From Cohnella fermenti (GTDB lineage: Bacteria > Bacillota > Bacilli > Paenibacillales > Paenibacillaceae): DNA of 64,000 nucleotides. The stretch lies in NCBI RefSeq assembly GCF_004801405.1, contig NZ_SSOB01000007.1, positions 62,001-126,000 of the forward strand, written 5' to 3'. The position numbers were made by a program, and so were the translations under genes. Positions 15,552 to 24,417 of this stretch are shown piece by piece (within the stretch, counting starts at the first letter, position 1; each line of letters starts with the position of its first letter). Under the pieces are notes generated by a model, which searched no databases, had not been told where the DNA came from, and was given only the letters and a program-made list of their open reading frames with translations.

Positions 15552-17243
15552 ATGCATTCGATGCGGACGACAGAGCATGTCCGGGAGCTTATCCGGCTTC
15601 AGGAGAGCAGATTCGCGGAGGAACGGGACGTCATGCGGGCGGAACGGGAAGGGAAGCGCAGGCGCAGGGTACAGGGACGGGAGCTGAATCGGCTGGCGCT
15701 GCTGGCGGTACTGCACAGCCATCCGGAGTCGCGCCTGCATCGGAGCCCGGAGCTGGCTGCCGACATGGAGCGGACGGCGAAGGAGCTGCTCGGCATTCAG
15801 CTTCCGAGCGGCAATGTCTCGCTCTACAACTGCAACATCGATTCTCCGCCCGACACCGCGTTTACCGCCCATATGGCCGCGCTGATCGTCCAGTTGCTGC
15901 AGAAGCGAGGAGGGACGGGGACCTCCGGAACCGTAGAGACGCTGCTGCTGTTCCTGCGGCGCGCGTCGCCGGCGCTGCTGGAGGGAGGAATTCATACGCC
16001 CAATCATCGCTGGGTCGTGGCGTCCGCGCTGGCCAAGCTGGAGGAGCTGTTCGGCGACGAGGGCTATCGGGAGAGGGCATTCCTCTTCCTGAACGAAGGG
16101 TTGGACGTTACCGACTACGGAGAATGGACGGAGCGCAGCAATTCGATCTACAACGCGATCTGCGCGTATTACCTTCACACCGTCGGCGTCGTATTCGGGC
16201 ACGAGCCCTCGCTCGAGGCGGCCGGCCGGACGCTGCGCATGATGCGCTGGCTGCTGCATCCGGGCGATACGCTGGCGACCGAATATTCCGGACGCCAGGA
16301 TCTCGGGCAGATCGCCCGCATGGACGACCGCTACTACGCGGCGTTCCACCTGATGGCCGCCCGCGACCGCGATCCGGAGCTGGCCGCGCTGGCGGGCATA
16401 GCGGCCCGCACCGCGCCGCGCGGCAGTCTCGCGCTGCTGCACTGGACGCTCGAGCCGGAGCGAATGGAGCCGACGGTCGAAGCGGCGCCGCTCTCCGAGC
16501 GCTACACGGTGCTGCTCGGCGAAGGCAACAGCGCTCCCGTACCCGATCGCGTGCCGTATGCGGGACCGGTCGTCAAGCATCCGCACGGCGCTCCCGTGCT
16601 GAGGCATCGCCGGGGGCCGCTCAGCGTGACGGCGATGGCAGGCCAGCCGGAATGCCTGTACGTCCAGTACGGCGAAGCCCGGCTGCTCGCCCTGAAGCTC
16701 GGCATCGGCTGGTTCGGAGCGGGGGCGGTGTCCTTCCCGACGATCGAGCGGCTTGCGGACGACCGCTTCCGGCTGGAGGCGGAGCTGGAAGGCTGCTACT
16801 TCGGCCCGCTGCCGGAGGAGCGGACGAGAGCGGCGCGCGGCAGCTATGTCGCCATGCCGAATCATCTGCGCAGCCGGATCGGCGTCGTGCGCACCCGCGC
16901 CGCGATGGAGCTGACTCTGCACGACGACGGGCTCGACATCCGCGTGGCGGCCGGAGACGGGCGCGGCATCTATCTGCAGGCGGTGTGCCTGTTCCCCGGC
17001 GACGAAGGCGAGCTGCGGGGCGATCGTCTGGAGACGATGGGCCCGGGCATTCGCAGGCTGTCGGAAGGAACGGCGGAATTCCGCTCGGGCCGCGATATCC
17101 TCGTTGTGGAGGGCGGAGCCTGCGAGCATGACGAGGTCGCGATGCGCAACGACTCTCCGGCGCCGCATGCCCGGACGATGACCGTGAACTGGACCACGCC
17201 GACGGACGCCGTGCTGCGCATTCGCGGCCGTCGCGAGGAATGA
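15552..17243 (+). CDS. Unrecognised 563-residue protein of the polysaccharide cluster
   Basis: I do not recognise a named family. The start is ATG 15552 after GAGGAGGA. There is no signal peptide or membrane segment. Residues 1-60 are charged and helical; residues 60-330 look like an alpha-helical barrel with GGIHTPNHRWVVASAL, RSNSIYNAICAYYLHTVG and YYAAFHLMAARD; residues 340-560 appear beta-rich (RRGPLSVTAMAG, ELTLHDDGLDIRVAAGDG, YLQAVCLFPGDEG). An alpha-barrel followed by a beta-sandwich is the layout of several polysaccharide lyases and of GH-type oligosaccharide enzymes, and the HTPNHRW stretch holds candidate catalytic His/Asn/Arg. With the lyase, GH105 and importer around it, a cytoplasmic lyase or hydrolase is a reasonable guess. 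Confidence 0.7.
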   Translation: MHSMRTTEHVRELIRLQESRFAEERDVMRAEREGKRRRRVQGRELNRLALLAVLHSHPESRLHRSPELAADMERTAKELLGIQLPSGNVSLYNCNIDSPPDTAFTAHMAALIVQLLQKRGGTGTSGTVETLLLFLRRASPALLEGGIHTPNHRWVVASALAKLEELFGDEGYRERAFLFLNEGLDVTDYGEWTERSNSIYNAICAYYLHTVGVVFGHEPSLEAAGRTLRMMRWLLHPGDTLATEYSGRQDLGQIARMDDRYYAAFHLMAARDRDPELAALAGIAARTAPRGSLALLHWTLEPERMEPTVEAAPLSERYTVLLGEGNSAPVPDRVPYAGPVVKHPHGAPVLRHRRGPLSVTAMAGQPECLYVQYGEARLLALKLGIGWFGAGAVSFPTIERLADDRFRLEAELEGCYFGPLPEERTRAARGSYVAMPNHLRSRIGVVRTRAAMELTLHDDGLDIRVAAGDGRGIYLQAVCLFPGDEGELRGDRLETMGPGIRRLSEGTAEFRSGRDILVVEGGACEHDEVAMRNDSPAPHARTMTVNWTTPTDAVLRIRGRREE

Positions 17244-17292
17244 GAGCCTGCCCGCGCCGCGGGCAGGACGAATGGGAGAGGGGCGAACGAAC

Positions 17293-18303
17293 ATGAACAT
17301 CGCCGTCATCGGCATCGGCGTCATCGGCCGCCGGCATATGGACAATCTGAAGCGCAGGGGAGATGTCGACATCGTTGCCGTGTGCGGCACCGACGAGGGG
17401 CGAACCGCATCGGTCGCCGCCGAATACGGAGCCAAGCCGTACACGGATTATGCAGTCATGCTGCGCCGCGAGAGGATCGACGCTCTGTTCGTCTGCACGC
17501 CCCCGGGCGTGCGCAAGGAGCCGATCCGGGAAGCGGCCGAGCGGGGCATCGCCTGCTTCGTCGAGAAGCCGCCGGCTCGCACGGCCGAAGAAGCGCGGGA
17601 CATCGCGGCTATCGTGCGCGACAGCGGGATCGTGTGTTCGGTCGGCTTCATGTATCGCTACACGGGAGCCGTCTCCGCCGCGCGGGAGCGGATTCGCGGC
17701 GACGGGGGCGCCGTGCCGCTGGTGCGGAGCGTGCACGTATGCGGCGCGGGGCTTCCCGGAGCGACGACGCCGCGCTGGCTGTACGACAAGGACCGCTCGG
17801 GCGGCCCGCTGTTCGATCAGGGCATTCATCTGATCGACGCCGCCCGCTATGCGGCGGGGCTGGACGTTGCGGACGGCGGCGAGGCCGTCGGCATTCACGC
17901 GTTCGGCAGCAATGTCCAGCGGCCCCGAAGCGAAGAGTATACCGTCGAGGACAACGTCGTCGTGCAGATCGCTTACACATCCGGCACCTTGCATACGCAT
18001 ACCCACTCGTGGGGCGTGGCCGACTCGCAGGCGAAGATCGAGCTGCTCGGGAGCGACTATCGGCTGATCGTCGATCTGACGCGGCTCGGCAGCCGTCTGT
18101 TCGGCACGTTCAAGGGCGAGGAGCTCGACGAGCGGTTCCCGGAAGAGAATATGTACGCCGCCGAGGCGGACGCCTTCCTGTCGGCGGCGCGCACGGGCGA
18201 ACCTTCCGGCATCCGCTCTCCGTATGCCGATGCGGCGCGCTCGCTGGAGCTGGTCGTGAACGGCGGACGGTCGCTCGAGGAGGGATGCTCGCTGCGGCTG
18301 TAG
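17293..18303 (+). CDS. Gfo/Idh/MocA family NAD(P)-dependent oxidoreductase
   Basis: A 336-residue sugar-type dehydrogenase. The N-terminal Rossmann fold is seen in AVIGIGVIGRRHMDNL, then ALFVCTPPGVRKEP and the active-site Lys motif CFVEKPPA. The C-terminal substrate domain has GGPLFDQGIHLIDAARYAAG, where the Asp and His are the usual catalytic pair. The start is ATG 17293 after GAGAGGGG; an ATG at 17272 has no ribosome site. It follows the unrecognised 563-residue protein by 49 nt and probably ends this transcription unit. It may oxidise or epimerise a sugar or uronate released by the upstream enzymes; the substrate cannot be read from the sequence. Confidence 0.88.
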   Translation: MNIAVIGIGVIGRRHMDNLKRRGDVDIVAVCGTDEGRTASVAAEYGAKPYTDYAVMLRRERIDALFVCTPPGVRKEPIREAAERGIACFVEKPPARTAEEARDIAAIVRDSGIVCSVGFMYRYTGAVSAARERIRGDGGAVPLVRSVHVCGAGLPGATTPRWLYDKDRSGGPLFDQGIHLIDAARYAAGLDVADGGEAVGIHAFGSNVQRPRSEEYTVEDNVVVQIAYTSGTLHTHTHSWGVADSQAKIELLGSDYRLIVDLTRLGSRLFGTFKGEELDERFPEENMYAAEADAFLSAARTGEPSGIRSPYADAARSLELVVNGGRSLEEGCSLRL

Positions 18304-18362
18304 AAGCGGCGGCGAAGCCGAACGCGGGATGGCCGGAGGCTCGCGCCCGTGTCTGCGGGTTG

Positions 18363-18390
18363 TGTTACAATGGTGGCGACAGCGCTTACA
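18363..18390 (+). promoter_or_regulatory. Extended -10 promoter with overlapping cre site
   Basis: TGTTACAAT (18363-18371) is an extended -10 box. Six bases downstream, 18377-18390 read on the minus strand is TGTAAGCGCTGTCG, which matches the cre consensus TGWAANCGNTNWCA at 13 of 14 positions. The site would sit at or just after the start of transcription, a position where CcpA represses. Confidence 0.6.
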
Positions 18391-18426
18391 GCAACTCGAA
18401 CACCGCTGTCGGATGGAGGAGCCGCC

Positions 18427-20154
18427 ATGAATGTCTGGAAGCTGCGTCCGCCGGGATGGCGGCGCATTCGCCTCCCGCTTAAGCTGCCGCTTGTCTACCT
18501 GCCCCTTATTCTGCTCCCGGCGCTGGCCGGCATCTATATCCTGACGGACAGCTACACGGAATCGTCCAAGTCGCGCACCTCGGAGTATGCGACCGATCTG
18601 CTCGGCCTCATGGGCCAGAAGATCGACGACCGGCTGCGAAGCTACGAGCAGCTCAGCAAGCAGATCATGACCGACGACGAGCTGCTGGCGCGTCTGGCGG
18701 TCAAGCCGTCGTCCGTCTACGAGCGGTTCGAGATGCAGAGCGCGATCAACGAGCGGCTTAACGTGTTCTGGCTCGGAGCCGACCAGAACTCCTACGTCCG
18801 CGCGATCAAGCTGACGACGCCCGATGCCGATTATACGTACGGCACCAATGCGATCGACAGCTTCGGCGTCGGGGAAGCCGGATACGAGGAGCAGGTGGCG
18901 GCGATGAAGGGCGGGGCCGTCTGGTTCCGGCCGCAAGCCTACAGCGACGGCTATTCGGCATTCGAGGCGTTCAGGCTCGGCCGCTCGATTCGCGACAAGA
19001 AGCTGAACGTGCTCGGCACGCTCACCGTTGTTATTCGCACCGACGCGATTACCGATATTTTCGAACAGACCCGCTTCCGGGAGAACGCCGCGATCCGGCT
19101 CCTGTCCGATACCGGCGAGGAGCTGCTCGGCAACGACACGGAGCTTCGGACCGGCGAACGCCAACTGCTCACCTATTCGCAGGACACGATCCGCAACGGC
19201 TGGCAGCTGTCCGCCCGGCTCCCCCTCGACCAGCTGTACGAGCCGATCTACCGGACGGCCCGCATGGCGGGCTTCATCGTCCTCGGCTGCATCGGGCTCG
19301 GACTCGTCTTCACGCAGCTGCTCGTCATCGATCTGGTCATGCCGATCCGGCGGCTTATGATGAACATGAAGCAGGGGATCAAGGGGGTTCGTCCGGGACG
19401 CTTGAAGCGGTTCGGCGGAGCCATCGAGATCGTCGAGATGAACGACACGTTTATCTCCGTTATGTACGAGATCGAACAGTTGATCGAGGAGGCGTCCCGT
19501 CAGGAGCGCATGAAGAAGGAGGCCGAGATTCGGGTGCTGCAGAATCAGCTCTCGCCTCACTTCCTGCACAATACGCTGAATTCGATTCGCTGGATGGCAA
19601 TTATTCAGCGGCAGGATAATATCAAGGAGACGGTCGACTCCTTGAACAAGCTGCTCACGTACGCGCTTCGCAGCGACGGCGGCCCGGCCCGGCTGAGCAC
19701 GGAGCTGGAGATGCTGAGGAACTACGTGACGATCCAGCAGGTCCGCTATCAGCACTTCGGCTTCGCCGTGAACGTTCCGTCGGCATTGGAGAATGCGTTC
19801 GTGCCGAAGTTCCTGCTCCAGCCGCTGATCGAGAACGCGCTGCTGCACGGGCTGGCCGGCTCGGAGCGGCCGGGCGAGATTGCGGTCGCCGCCGCTTCGG
19901 ACGGGACGACGCTTGTGCTGACCGTTGCGGACAACGGCGTCGGCATGACGGCGGAGAGGCGTGCCGAGGTCGTCGCCAGCCTTGGCGGCCGCGCGGCTCC
20001 GGGAGAATCGGGCGGCGCGCGGATCGGGCTGCGGAGCGTGCACGAACGCGTTCAGCTCCATTACGGAGCGCAATACGGGCTCTCGATCGACAGCACCCCG
20101 GGCGTCGGCGCAACGCTGACGGTTCGGCTGCCTCTGCTGACGGAGGAAGGGTGA
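18427..20154 (+). CDS. YesM-like membrane sensor histidine kinase, second system
   Basis: A 575-residue kinase. The start is ATG 18427 after GGAGGA. A transmembrane segment lies near residues 18-40 (LPLVYLPLILLPALAGIYIL), then an extracellular sensor domain, a second membrane segment near residues 278-300, a HAMP-like linker, the phospho-acceptor box QNQLSPHFLHNTLNSIRWM and the ATPase domain (LIENALLHGL, VADNGVGMT, GATLTVRLP). It is immediately followed by its response regulator at 20213 and then by a binding-protein importer, so the pair probably controls uptake of that importer's sugar. Its promoter carries a good cre site. Confidence 0.9.
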   Translation: MNVWKLRPPGWRRIRLPLKLPLVYLPLILLPALAGIYILTDSYTESSKSRTSEYATDLLGLMGQKIDDRLRSYEQLSKQIMTDDELLARLAVKPSSVYERFEMQSAINERLNVFWLGADQNSYVRAIKLTTPDADYTYGTNAIDSFGVGEAGYEEQVAAMKGGAVWFRPQAYSDGYSAFEAFRLGRSIRDKKLNVLGTLTVVIRTDAITDIFEQTRFRENAAIRLLSDTGEELLGNDTELRTGERQLLTYSQDTIRNGWQLSARLPLDQLYEPIYRTARMAGFIVLGCIGLGLVFTQLLVIDLVMPIRRLMMNMKQGIKGVRPGRLKRFGGAIEIVEMNDTFISVMYEIEQLIEEASRQERMKKEAEIRVLQNQLSPHFLHNTLNSIRWMAIIQRQDNIKETVDSLNKLLTYALRSDGGPARLSTELEMLRNYVTIQQVRYQHFGFAVNVPSALENAFVPKFLLQPLIENALLHGLAGSERPGEIAVAAASDGTTLVLTVADNGVGMTAERRAEVVASLGGRAAPGESGGARIGLRSVHERVQLHYGAQYGLSIDSTPGVGATLTVRLPLLTEEG

Positions 20155-20212
20155 CAGAGCAGGCGGACAGAGGCAGACGGAGGAAGGCTGACGAAGGAGG
20201 GGGACGATAATC

Positions 20213-21880
20213 ATGCGCAACGTCATGATCGTGGATGACGAATCGCTCGTGCGGATCGGCTTGCAGTCGATGATCGATTGGGAGGCGCACGGCTACCGGA
20301 TAACCGGCGTATACAAGAACGGCGAGGAGGCGCTGGCCGCCTGCGCGCGTCAAGCGTTCGACGTGGTGCTGACGGACATCCGGATGCCGGGCATGGACGG
20401 CTTCGAGCTGATTCGCAATCTGCGAACGGTCATTCCCGGCGCCCGGGTCGTCGTGCTGAGCAGCTACAACGACTTCGAATATACCCGCCAGGCGATCCGC
20501 CTTGGCGTGAGCGACTATATCTCCAAGTACGAGATGGAGCCGGAGGAGCTGCTTCGCGTGCTGGACGGACTCGACTTCGCTTCGCCGCCTGCGGGCGGCT
20601 CTGCTCCTTCGTCGCATGGAGCCGAAGGCATGGCGGAGAACGAGCCGGCGACGGCGACGGAAGCTCGTCTGCTGCTGGAGCGCACGGCCTTCCGCGTCTC
20701 CGGAGAAGAGACGCGGCAGACGGCGGGCTCGGCGGCGTACCCGGCTCTGTCGTCGGAGCTGGAGCGGCGCGGCCCCGGCTTCCGCTGGGTTGTGTTGCAT
20801 CCCGTCGCGCGGGACGGCGGTTATTCCGCCGAGGAGCGCAAGGCGATGCTGCATCTGGCCGAGGAGCTGTTCGCCCGGCTCCGGCGGCCGCTGCTGTTCG
20901 GCGAGAGCGCGGGAGCGCTGCACGGCGCATTCGGCTGCGGCGTTTCTGCGTCTGCATATGCGTCCGCGGCAGAAGCCGAAGCCGGGGCCGGAGCGGAGGG
21001 CCGCGACGGGGAGCAGCGCGAGGAGGCCGCGAGGATGGCGGCCGAATGGATCGCGGCATGCCAGCAGCAGCTCAACGTGACGCTGGCCGTCGGCTTCTCG
21101 GCTCCGCTGCCGTTGGACGGCGATTGGGCGGCGGCCCGGGCGGGCGCCGAGGAAGCCGCGGACGTCGCGCTGTTCGAGGGAGGCGTCCGCTTCCGCGAGA
21201 CGTGCGGCGAGCGGGGCGGCATCCCCGACTCGGATTGGCTGGAGCTGTACAAGGGGGTTAAGCGCCGAATCCAGTACATGCAGTTCGGTGCTCTCGGGGA
21301 CGAGCTGCTGGCGCTGCTCCAGGAGCGGGGAGACCGTTACCGGCCCGCCGAGTGGGTGCGCTTTGGAACGGCTGCGGCCTCGCAATTGGCGGACTTCCTG
21401 ATCGAGCGGTACAACCCGTCGCCCGCCGAGCTGCGGGAATCGTTCGGGGCGAACTGGCCGCTCGCGGAGGCGGCGGGGGCGGCGCGCACGGCTGCCGAGT
21501 GGCGTTCCGCGCTCGCCGGCATCGTCGAAGGGGCGGCCCAATTGGCGGCGCGCAAGCAGGCGAAGGACGGCTGGCTCATTCGCGTCAAGCAATATGTCGC
21601 GGAGCGCTATTCCGAGCCGATCCGGCTCGAGGACGCCGCGCAGCTTGCGGGCTTCAGCGACAATCACTTCGGCCAGCGCTTCCGGCAGGAGACCGGGCTG
21701 CCCTTCACCGACTACGTGACGGAGGTCCGCATCAAGGAAGCGATCCGGCTGTTCCGGGAGACCGAGCTGTCGACCGAGGAGATCGCCGAGCGCGTCGGCT
21801 ATGCCAACCCGAATTACTTCGTCAAAGTGTTCAAGCGGGCGACGGGCCAGACGATCAAGCACTTCAAGAGCGGCCTCTGA
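20213..21880 (+). CDS. YesN-like response regulator with AraC output domain, second system
   Basis: A 555-residue regulator. The receiver domain spans residues 1-120 (MIVDDESLVRIGLQS; phospho-acceptor Asp in VVLTDIRMPGMDG; SDYISK), followed by a long middle domain rich in Ala, Glu and Arg, and a C-terminal AraC helix-turn-helix (IRLEDAAQLAGFSDNHFGQRF, STEEIAERVGYANPNYFVKVF). The start is ATG 20213 with AAGGAGGGGG upstream. It is paired with the kinase at 18427 and lies just before the importer genes at 22082-25242, its probable targets. Confidence 0.9.
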   Translation: MRNVMIVDDESLVRIGLQSMIDWEAHGYRITGVYKNGEEALAACARQAFDVVLTDIRMPGMDGFELIRNLRTVIPGARVVVLSSYNDFEYTRQAIRLGVSDYISKYEMEPEELLRVLDGLDFASPPAGGSAPSSHGAEGMAENEPATATEARLLLERTAFRVSGEETRQTAGSAAYPALSSELERRGPGFRWVVLHPVARDGGYSAEERKAMLHLAEELFARLRRPLLFGESAGALHGAFGCGVSASAYASAAEAEAGAGAEGRDGEQREEAARMAAEWIAACQQQLNVTLAVGFSAPLPLDGDWAAARAGAEEAADVALFEGGVRFRETCGERGGIPDSDWLELYKGVKRRIQYMQFGALGDELLALLQERGDRYRPAEWVRFGTAAASQLADFLIERYNPSPAELRESFGANWPLAEAAGAARTAAEWRSALAGIVEGAAQLAARKQAKDGWLIRVKQYVAERYSEPIRLEDAAQLAGFSDNHFGQRFRQETGLPFTDYVTEVRIKEAIRLFRETELSTEEIAERVGYANPNYFVKVFKRATGQTIKHFKSGL

Positions 21881-21986
21881 GAATGGCACAGGAATCGTTG
21901 AATTTGGAACCAGCCCGCAGGCTCGGACGGCAAACTCCGGTTGTTCTGGCATGGGGACCGGGCGCGAATGCATGGAGATAACGGCG

Positions 21987-22002
21987 TGGTTGCGCTTACA
22001 AT
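21987..22002 (+). promoter_or_regulatory. cre-like site overlapping a -10-like box before the binding-protein gene
   Basis: The minus strand of 21987-22000 reads TGTAAGCGCAACCA (12 of 14 to the cre consensus), and TACAAT at 21997-22002 resembles a -10 box. It lies 80 nt upstream of the ATG at 22082. No matching -35 is visible, which would fit activation by the adjacent AraC-type regulator. Confidence 0.4.
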
Positions 22003-22081
22003 GAATTCAGATCGCGATCGCAGCATCCGCTTCGATATTTTCCATCGGTATATGACATTCGCCAAACCGGGAGGGTCCACT

Positions 22082-23410
22082 ATGAAAATTCGCAAATCGC
22101 TTGCCGGAATCGCCGCCTTCGCCTTGCTTGCGTTGACGCTTCAAGCGTGCGGCGGAGGCAACAATGAGGGCAACGCCTCGTCTGCGCCCGCTTCATCGGC
22201 TCCGGCTTCGTCGGAATCGTCCTCCGGCTCTTCGTCCGGCGGGGAGAACGTCACGCTCAAGGTATGGGGAGACCTCGGCAATCAGGCCGTGCTGGAAGAG
22301 CCGTTCAAGGCCATCAACGCCGCGTTCGAGCAGAAGTATCCGAATATTAAAATCACCTACGACTTCGCCCAGAACGATCAGAGCCTGAACGTCGCGCTGC
22401 AGGCCAACGAGCTGCCCGACCTGTTCTGGGTGCAGGGCGACAAGACGTCCAAGATGGGCGAGATGGTGAAGAACGGCTTCCTGCTCGACCTGACTTCGTT
22501 CAACATGGACCTCAGCCGCAACTCCGATCCGGAGAAGGCCTACTGCACCGTGGACGGCAAGCTATACTGCTCGCTTCCTTCGTTCTTCGACACGAACGTC
22601 GTGTACTACAACAAGGACCTGTTCGAGAAGAACGGCGTCTCCGTTCCGACGACCTGGGACGAATTCGTGGCCGGGCTCGACAAGCTGAAGGCGGGCGGCG
22701 TGACGCCGATCGCGTTGGCGGGCAAGAGCGAGTGGGATCGCGCATGGCCGATCTTCGCCTTCGCTCCGGCGTTCGCGAATACGGCGCTGCAGAACGCGAT
22801 GACCGGCGCGGGCACGATGGCCGACCCGTCGATCGCCGAGATGCTGCAGGCATTCCGGGACTTCGCCGACAACGGCTACTTCGGCAAGGACTTCCTGGCG
22901 CAGGATATGGCGGGCGCGCAGTTCGCGTTCACGAACGGCAAGGCCGCCGCGATTATCGACGGAACCTGGAACAACGCGACCTATGTCTCCTCCGGCATCA
23001 ACCTGGGCCGCTTCCCCGTGCCGAACAAGGAGGGCAAGCGGGTCGTGCAATCCAGCTACAGCAACTTCATGACATATGCGGTCTCCTCCAAGACGGAGCA
23101 TCCGGAGGAGGCGGTCAAGTACCTGGAGTTCCTGAGCAGTCAGGAAGCGCAGCAGATCATGGAGGACGCGACCGGCCTCGTGCCGACGATCTCGGACATC
23201 GTGCCGAAGGATGAAGGCGTCAAGGAGCTGGCCGTATTCGACGAAGCCGGGCTCAACATCTACTCCGTGCTGACGGCTCTCTCGACGACGGAGTCGAACG
23301 CCGCCGACATTCTGATGAAGGACGTCATTCCGAAGCTGATGACCTCTGCCATTACCGGCGCGGAAGGCGCCGATATCCTCGACAAGGCCGCCCATTACCC
23401 GGCCGGCTAA
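22082..23410 (+). CDS. Extracellular solute-binding lipoprotein of a CUT1 importer (MalE-size)
   Basis: A 442-residue lipoprotein. The signal peptide ends in LTLQAC, then a Ser/Ala/Gly-rich tether, then a binding domain with TLKVWGDLGNQ, NIKITYDFAQ, KDLFEKNGVSVPTTWDEF and ALAGKSEWDRAW, the pattern of oligosaccharide-binding proteins. The start is ATG 22082 with GGGAGGG upstream; the frame is open further upstream but lacks ribosome sites. It is the first gene of the second importer operon, placed after the YesM/YesN pair. A stem-loop separates it from the permease genes. The sugar ligand is unknown; the rhamnosidase downstream suggests rhamnose-containing oligosaccharides. Confidence 0.9.
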   Translation: MKIRKSLAGIAAFALLALTLQACGGGNNEGNASSAPASSAPASSESSSGSSSGGENVTLKVWGDLGNQAVLEEPFKAINAAFEQKYPNIKITYDFAQNDQSLNVALQANELPDLFWVQGDKTSKMGEMVKNGFLLDLTSFNMDLSRNSDPEKAYCTVDGKLYCSLPSFFDTNVVYYNKDLFEKNGVSVPTTWDEFVAGLDKLKAGGVTPIALAGKSEWDRAWPIFAFAPAFANTALQNAMTGAGTMADPSIAEMLQAFRDFADNGYFGKDFLAQDMAGAQFAFTNGKAAAIIDGTWNNATYVSSGINLGRFPVPNKEGKRVVQSSYSNFMTYAVSSKTEHPEEAVKYLEFLSSQEAQQIMEDATGLVPTISDIVPKDEGVKELAVFDEAGLNIYSVLTALSTTESNAADILMKDVIPKLMTSAITGAEGADILDKAAHYPAG

Positions 23411-23431
23411 GCCGGTCCTCCCAATCTGGAG

Positions 23432-23470
23432 GGAAGCTGCGGCGGCGACGATTGCGTCGCCGCGGCTTCC
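23432..23470 (+). terminator. Stem-loop between binding protein and permease genes
   Basis: GCGGCGAC and GTCGCCGC form an 8-bp stem around GATTGC, extended after a bulge by GGAAGC with GCTTCC. It lies 22 nt after the binding-protein stop. There is no T-run. This is the usual place for a step-down element that makes more binding protein than permease. Confidence 0.6.
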
Positions 23471-23495
23471 GTCCGCGCGAAGGAAGGTGGCCGCC

Positions 23496-24416
23496 GTGGC
23501 CTGGATTCGCAGCAAGCCCTTCATCTGGTTTATTCTGCCGGGCTTCTTGTTGTACTCGCTCTTCTCCGTCTATCCGATCTTCTCGGCCGTCCAGATCAGC
23601 CTGACCAAGTGGGACGGCATCGGGAGCAAGACCTTCGTCGGCTTCGGCAACTATGCCGAGCTGTTCTCCAATCAGGAGCTGTTCCGCCAATTGACCAATG
23701 CGCTCGGCCACAGCGCGACCCTGTTCGCGCTGAACGCGCTTGTCGTGCTGCCCGCCCAGCTGTATCTCGCCTACCTCATCTATGGGAAAATCCGGGGACA
23801 CCGCTTTTTCCAAGCGATGATCTTCTCCCCGCAATTCATAGCGACACCGGTTATCGTGTTCATGGGGACGCTCGTATTCGACGGCAATATCGGCGTGTTC
23901 AACAAGCTGCTGGAGCTGGTCGGCCTGGGCAATTGGACGCGTCCGTGGATGGGGCTTCCCGAGCTGGGCATCTACATCGTCTGGATGCTTGTCGCCTGGT
24001 CGGGCATCGGGGTCGGGATGATCTTCTTCCTGGGCGCGATGAAGATGATCTCCCACGAGATCATCGAGGCCGCGCTGCTCGACGGCGCCTCGTATTGGGG
24101 CCGCCTGTTCCGGATCGTGCTGCCCCAGATCAAGACAACGATTCTGAACATGCTCATTCTGACGTACATCTTCGCGATGACGATCTTCGACTACAGCTTC
24201 ATTCTCGGCGGCGCATCCGGAGGCATCAACCGCAGCGTCGACGTGATGGCGCTCTTCTTCTACCGCATCTCGTTCGGCGACAACAGCGCCGTAGGCGGCA
24301 CCGCCAACGTCAACGCGATGGGCATGGGCACGACGATCGCTTGCGTCATGTTCGTCATCGTCTTCGTCGTGGCGCTTGCGCAGGTCGCCATTACTTATCG
24401 CAGAGGAGAGGATTGA
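23496..24416 (+). CDS. CUT1 ABC transporter permease, MalF-type
   Basis: A 306-residue integral membrane protein with about six helices. The N-terminus is WIRSKPFIWFILPGFLLYSL and the ATPase-contact loop is HEIIEAALLDGASYWGRLFRIVLPQI. Two GTG codons are possible starts; the second, 23496, is preferred because AAGGAAGG ends at 23487, overlapping the first GTG. It starts after a stem-loop and is separated by 1 nt from the second permease gene. With the proteins at 22082 and 24418 it forms a complete importer apart from the ATPase. Confidence 0.88.
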   Translation: MAWIRSKPFIWFILPGFLLYSLFSVYPIFSAVQISLTKWDGIGSKTFVGFGNYAELFSNQELFRQLTNALGHSATLFALNALVVLPAQLYLAYLIYGKIRGHRFFQAMIFSPQFIATPVIVFMGTLVFDGNIGVFNKLLELVGLGNWTRPWMGLPELGIYIVWMLVAWSGIGVGMIFFLGAMKMISHEIIEAALLDGASYWGRLFRIVLPQIKTTILNMLILTYIFAMTIFDYSFILGGASGGINRSVDVMALFFYRISFGDNSAVGGTANVNAMGMGTTIACVMFVIVFVVALAQVAITYRRGED

Positions 24417-24417
24417 C

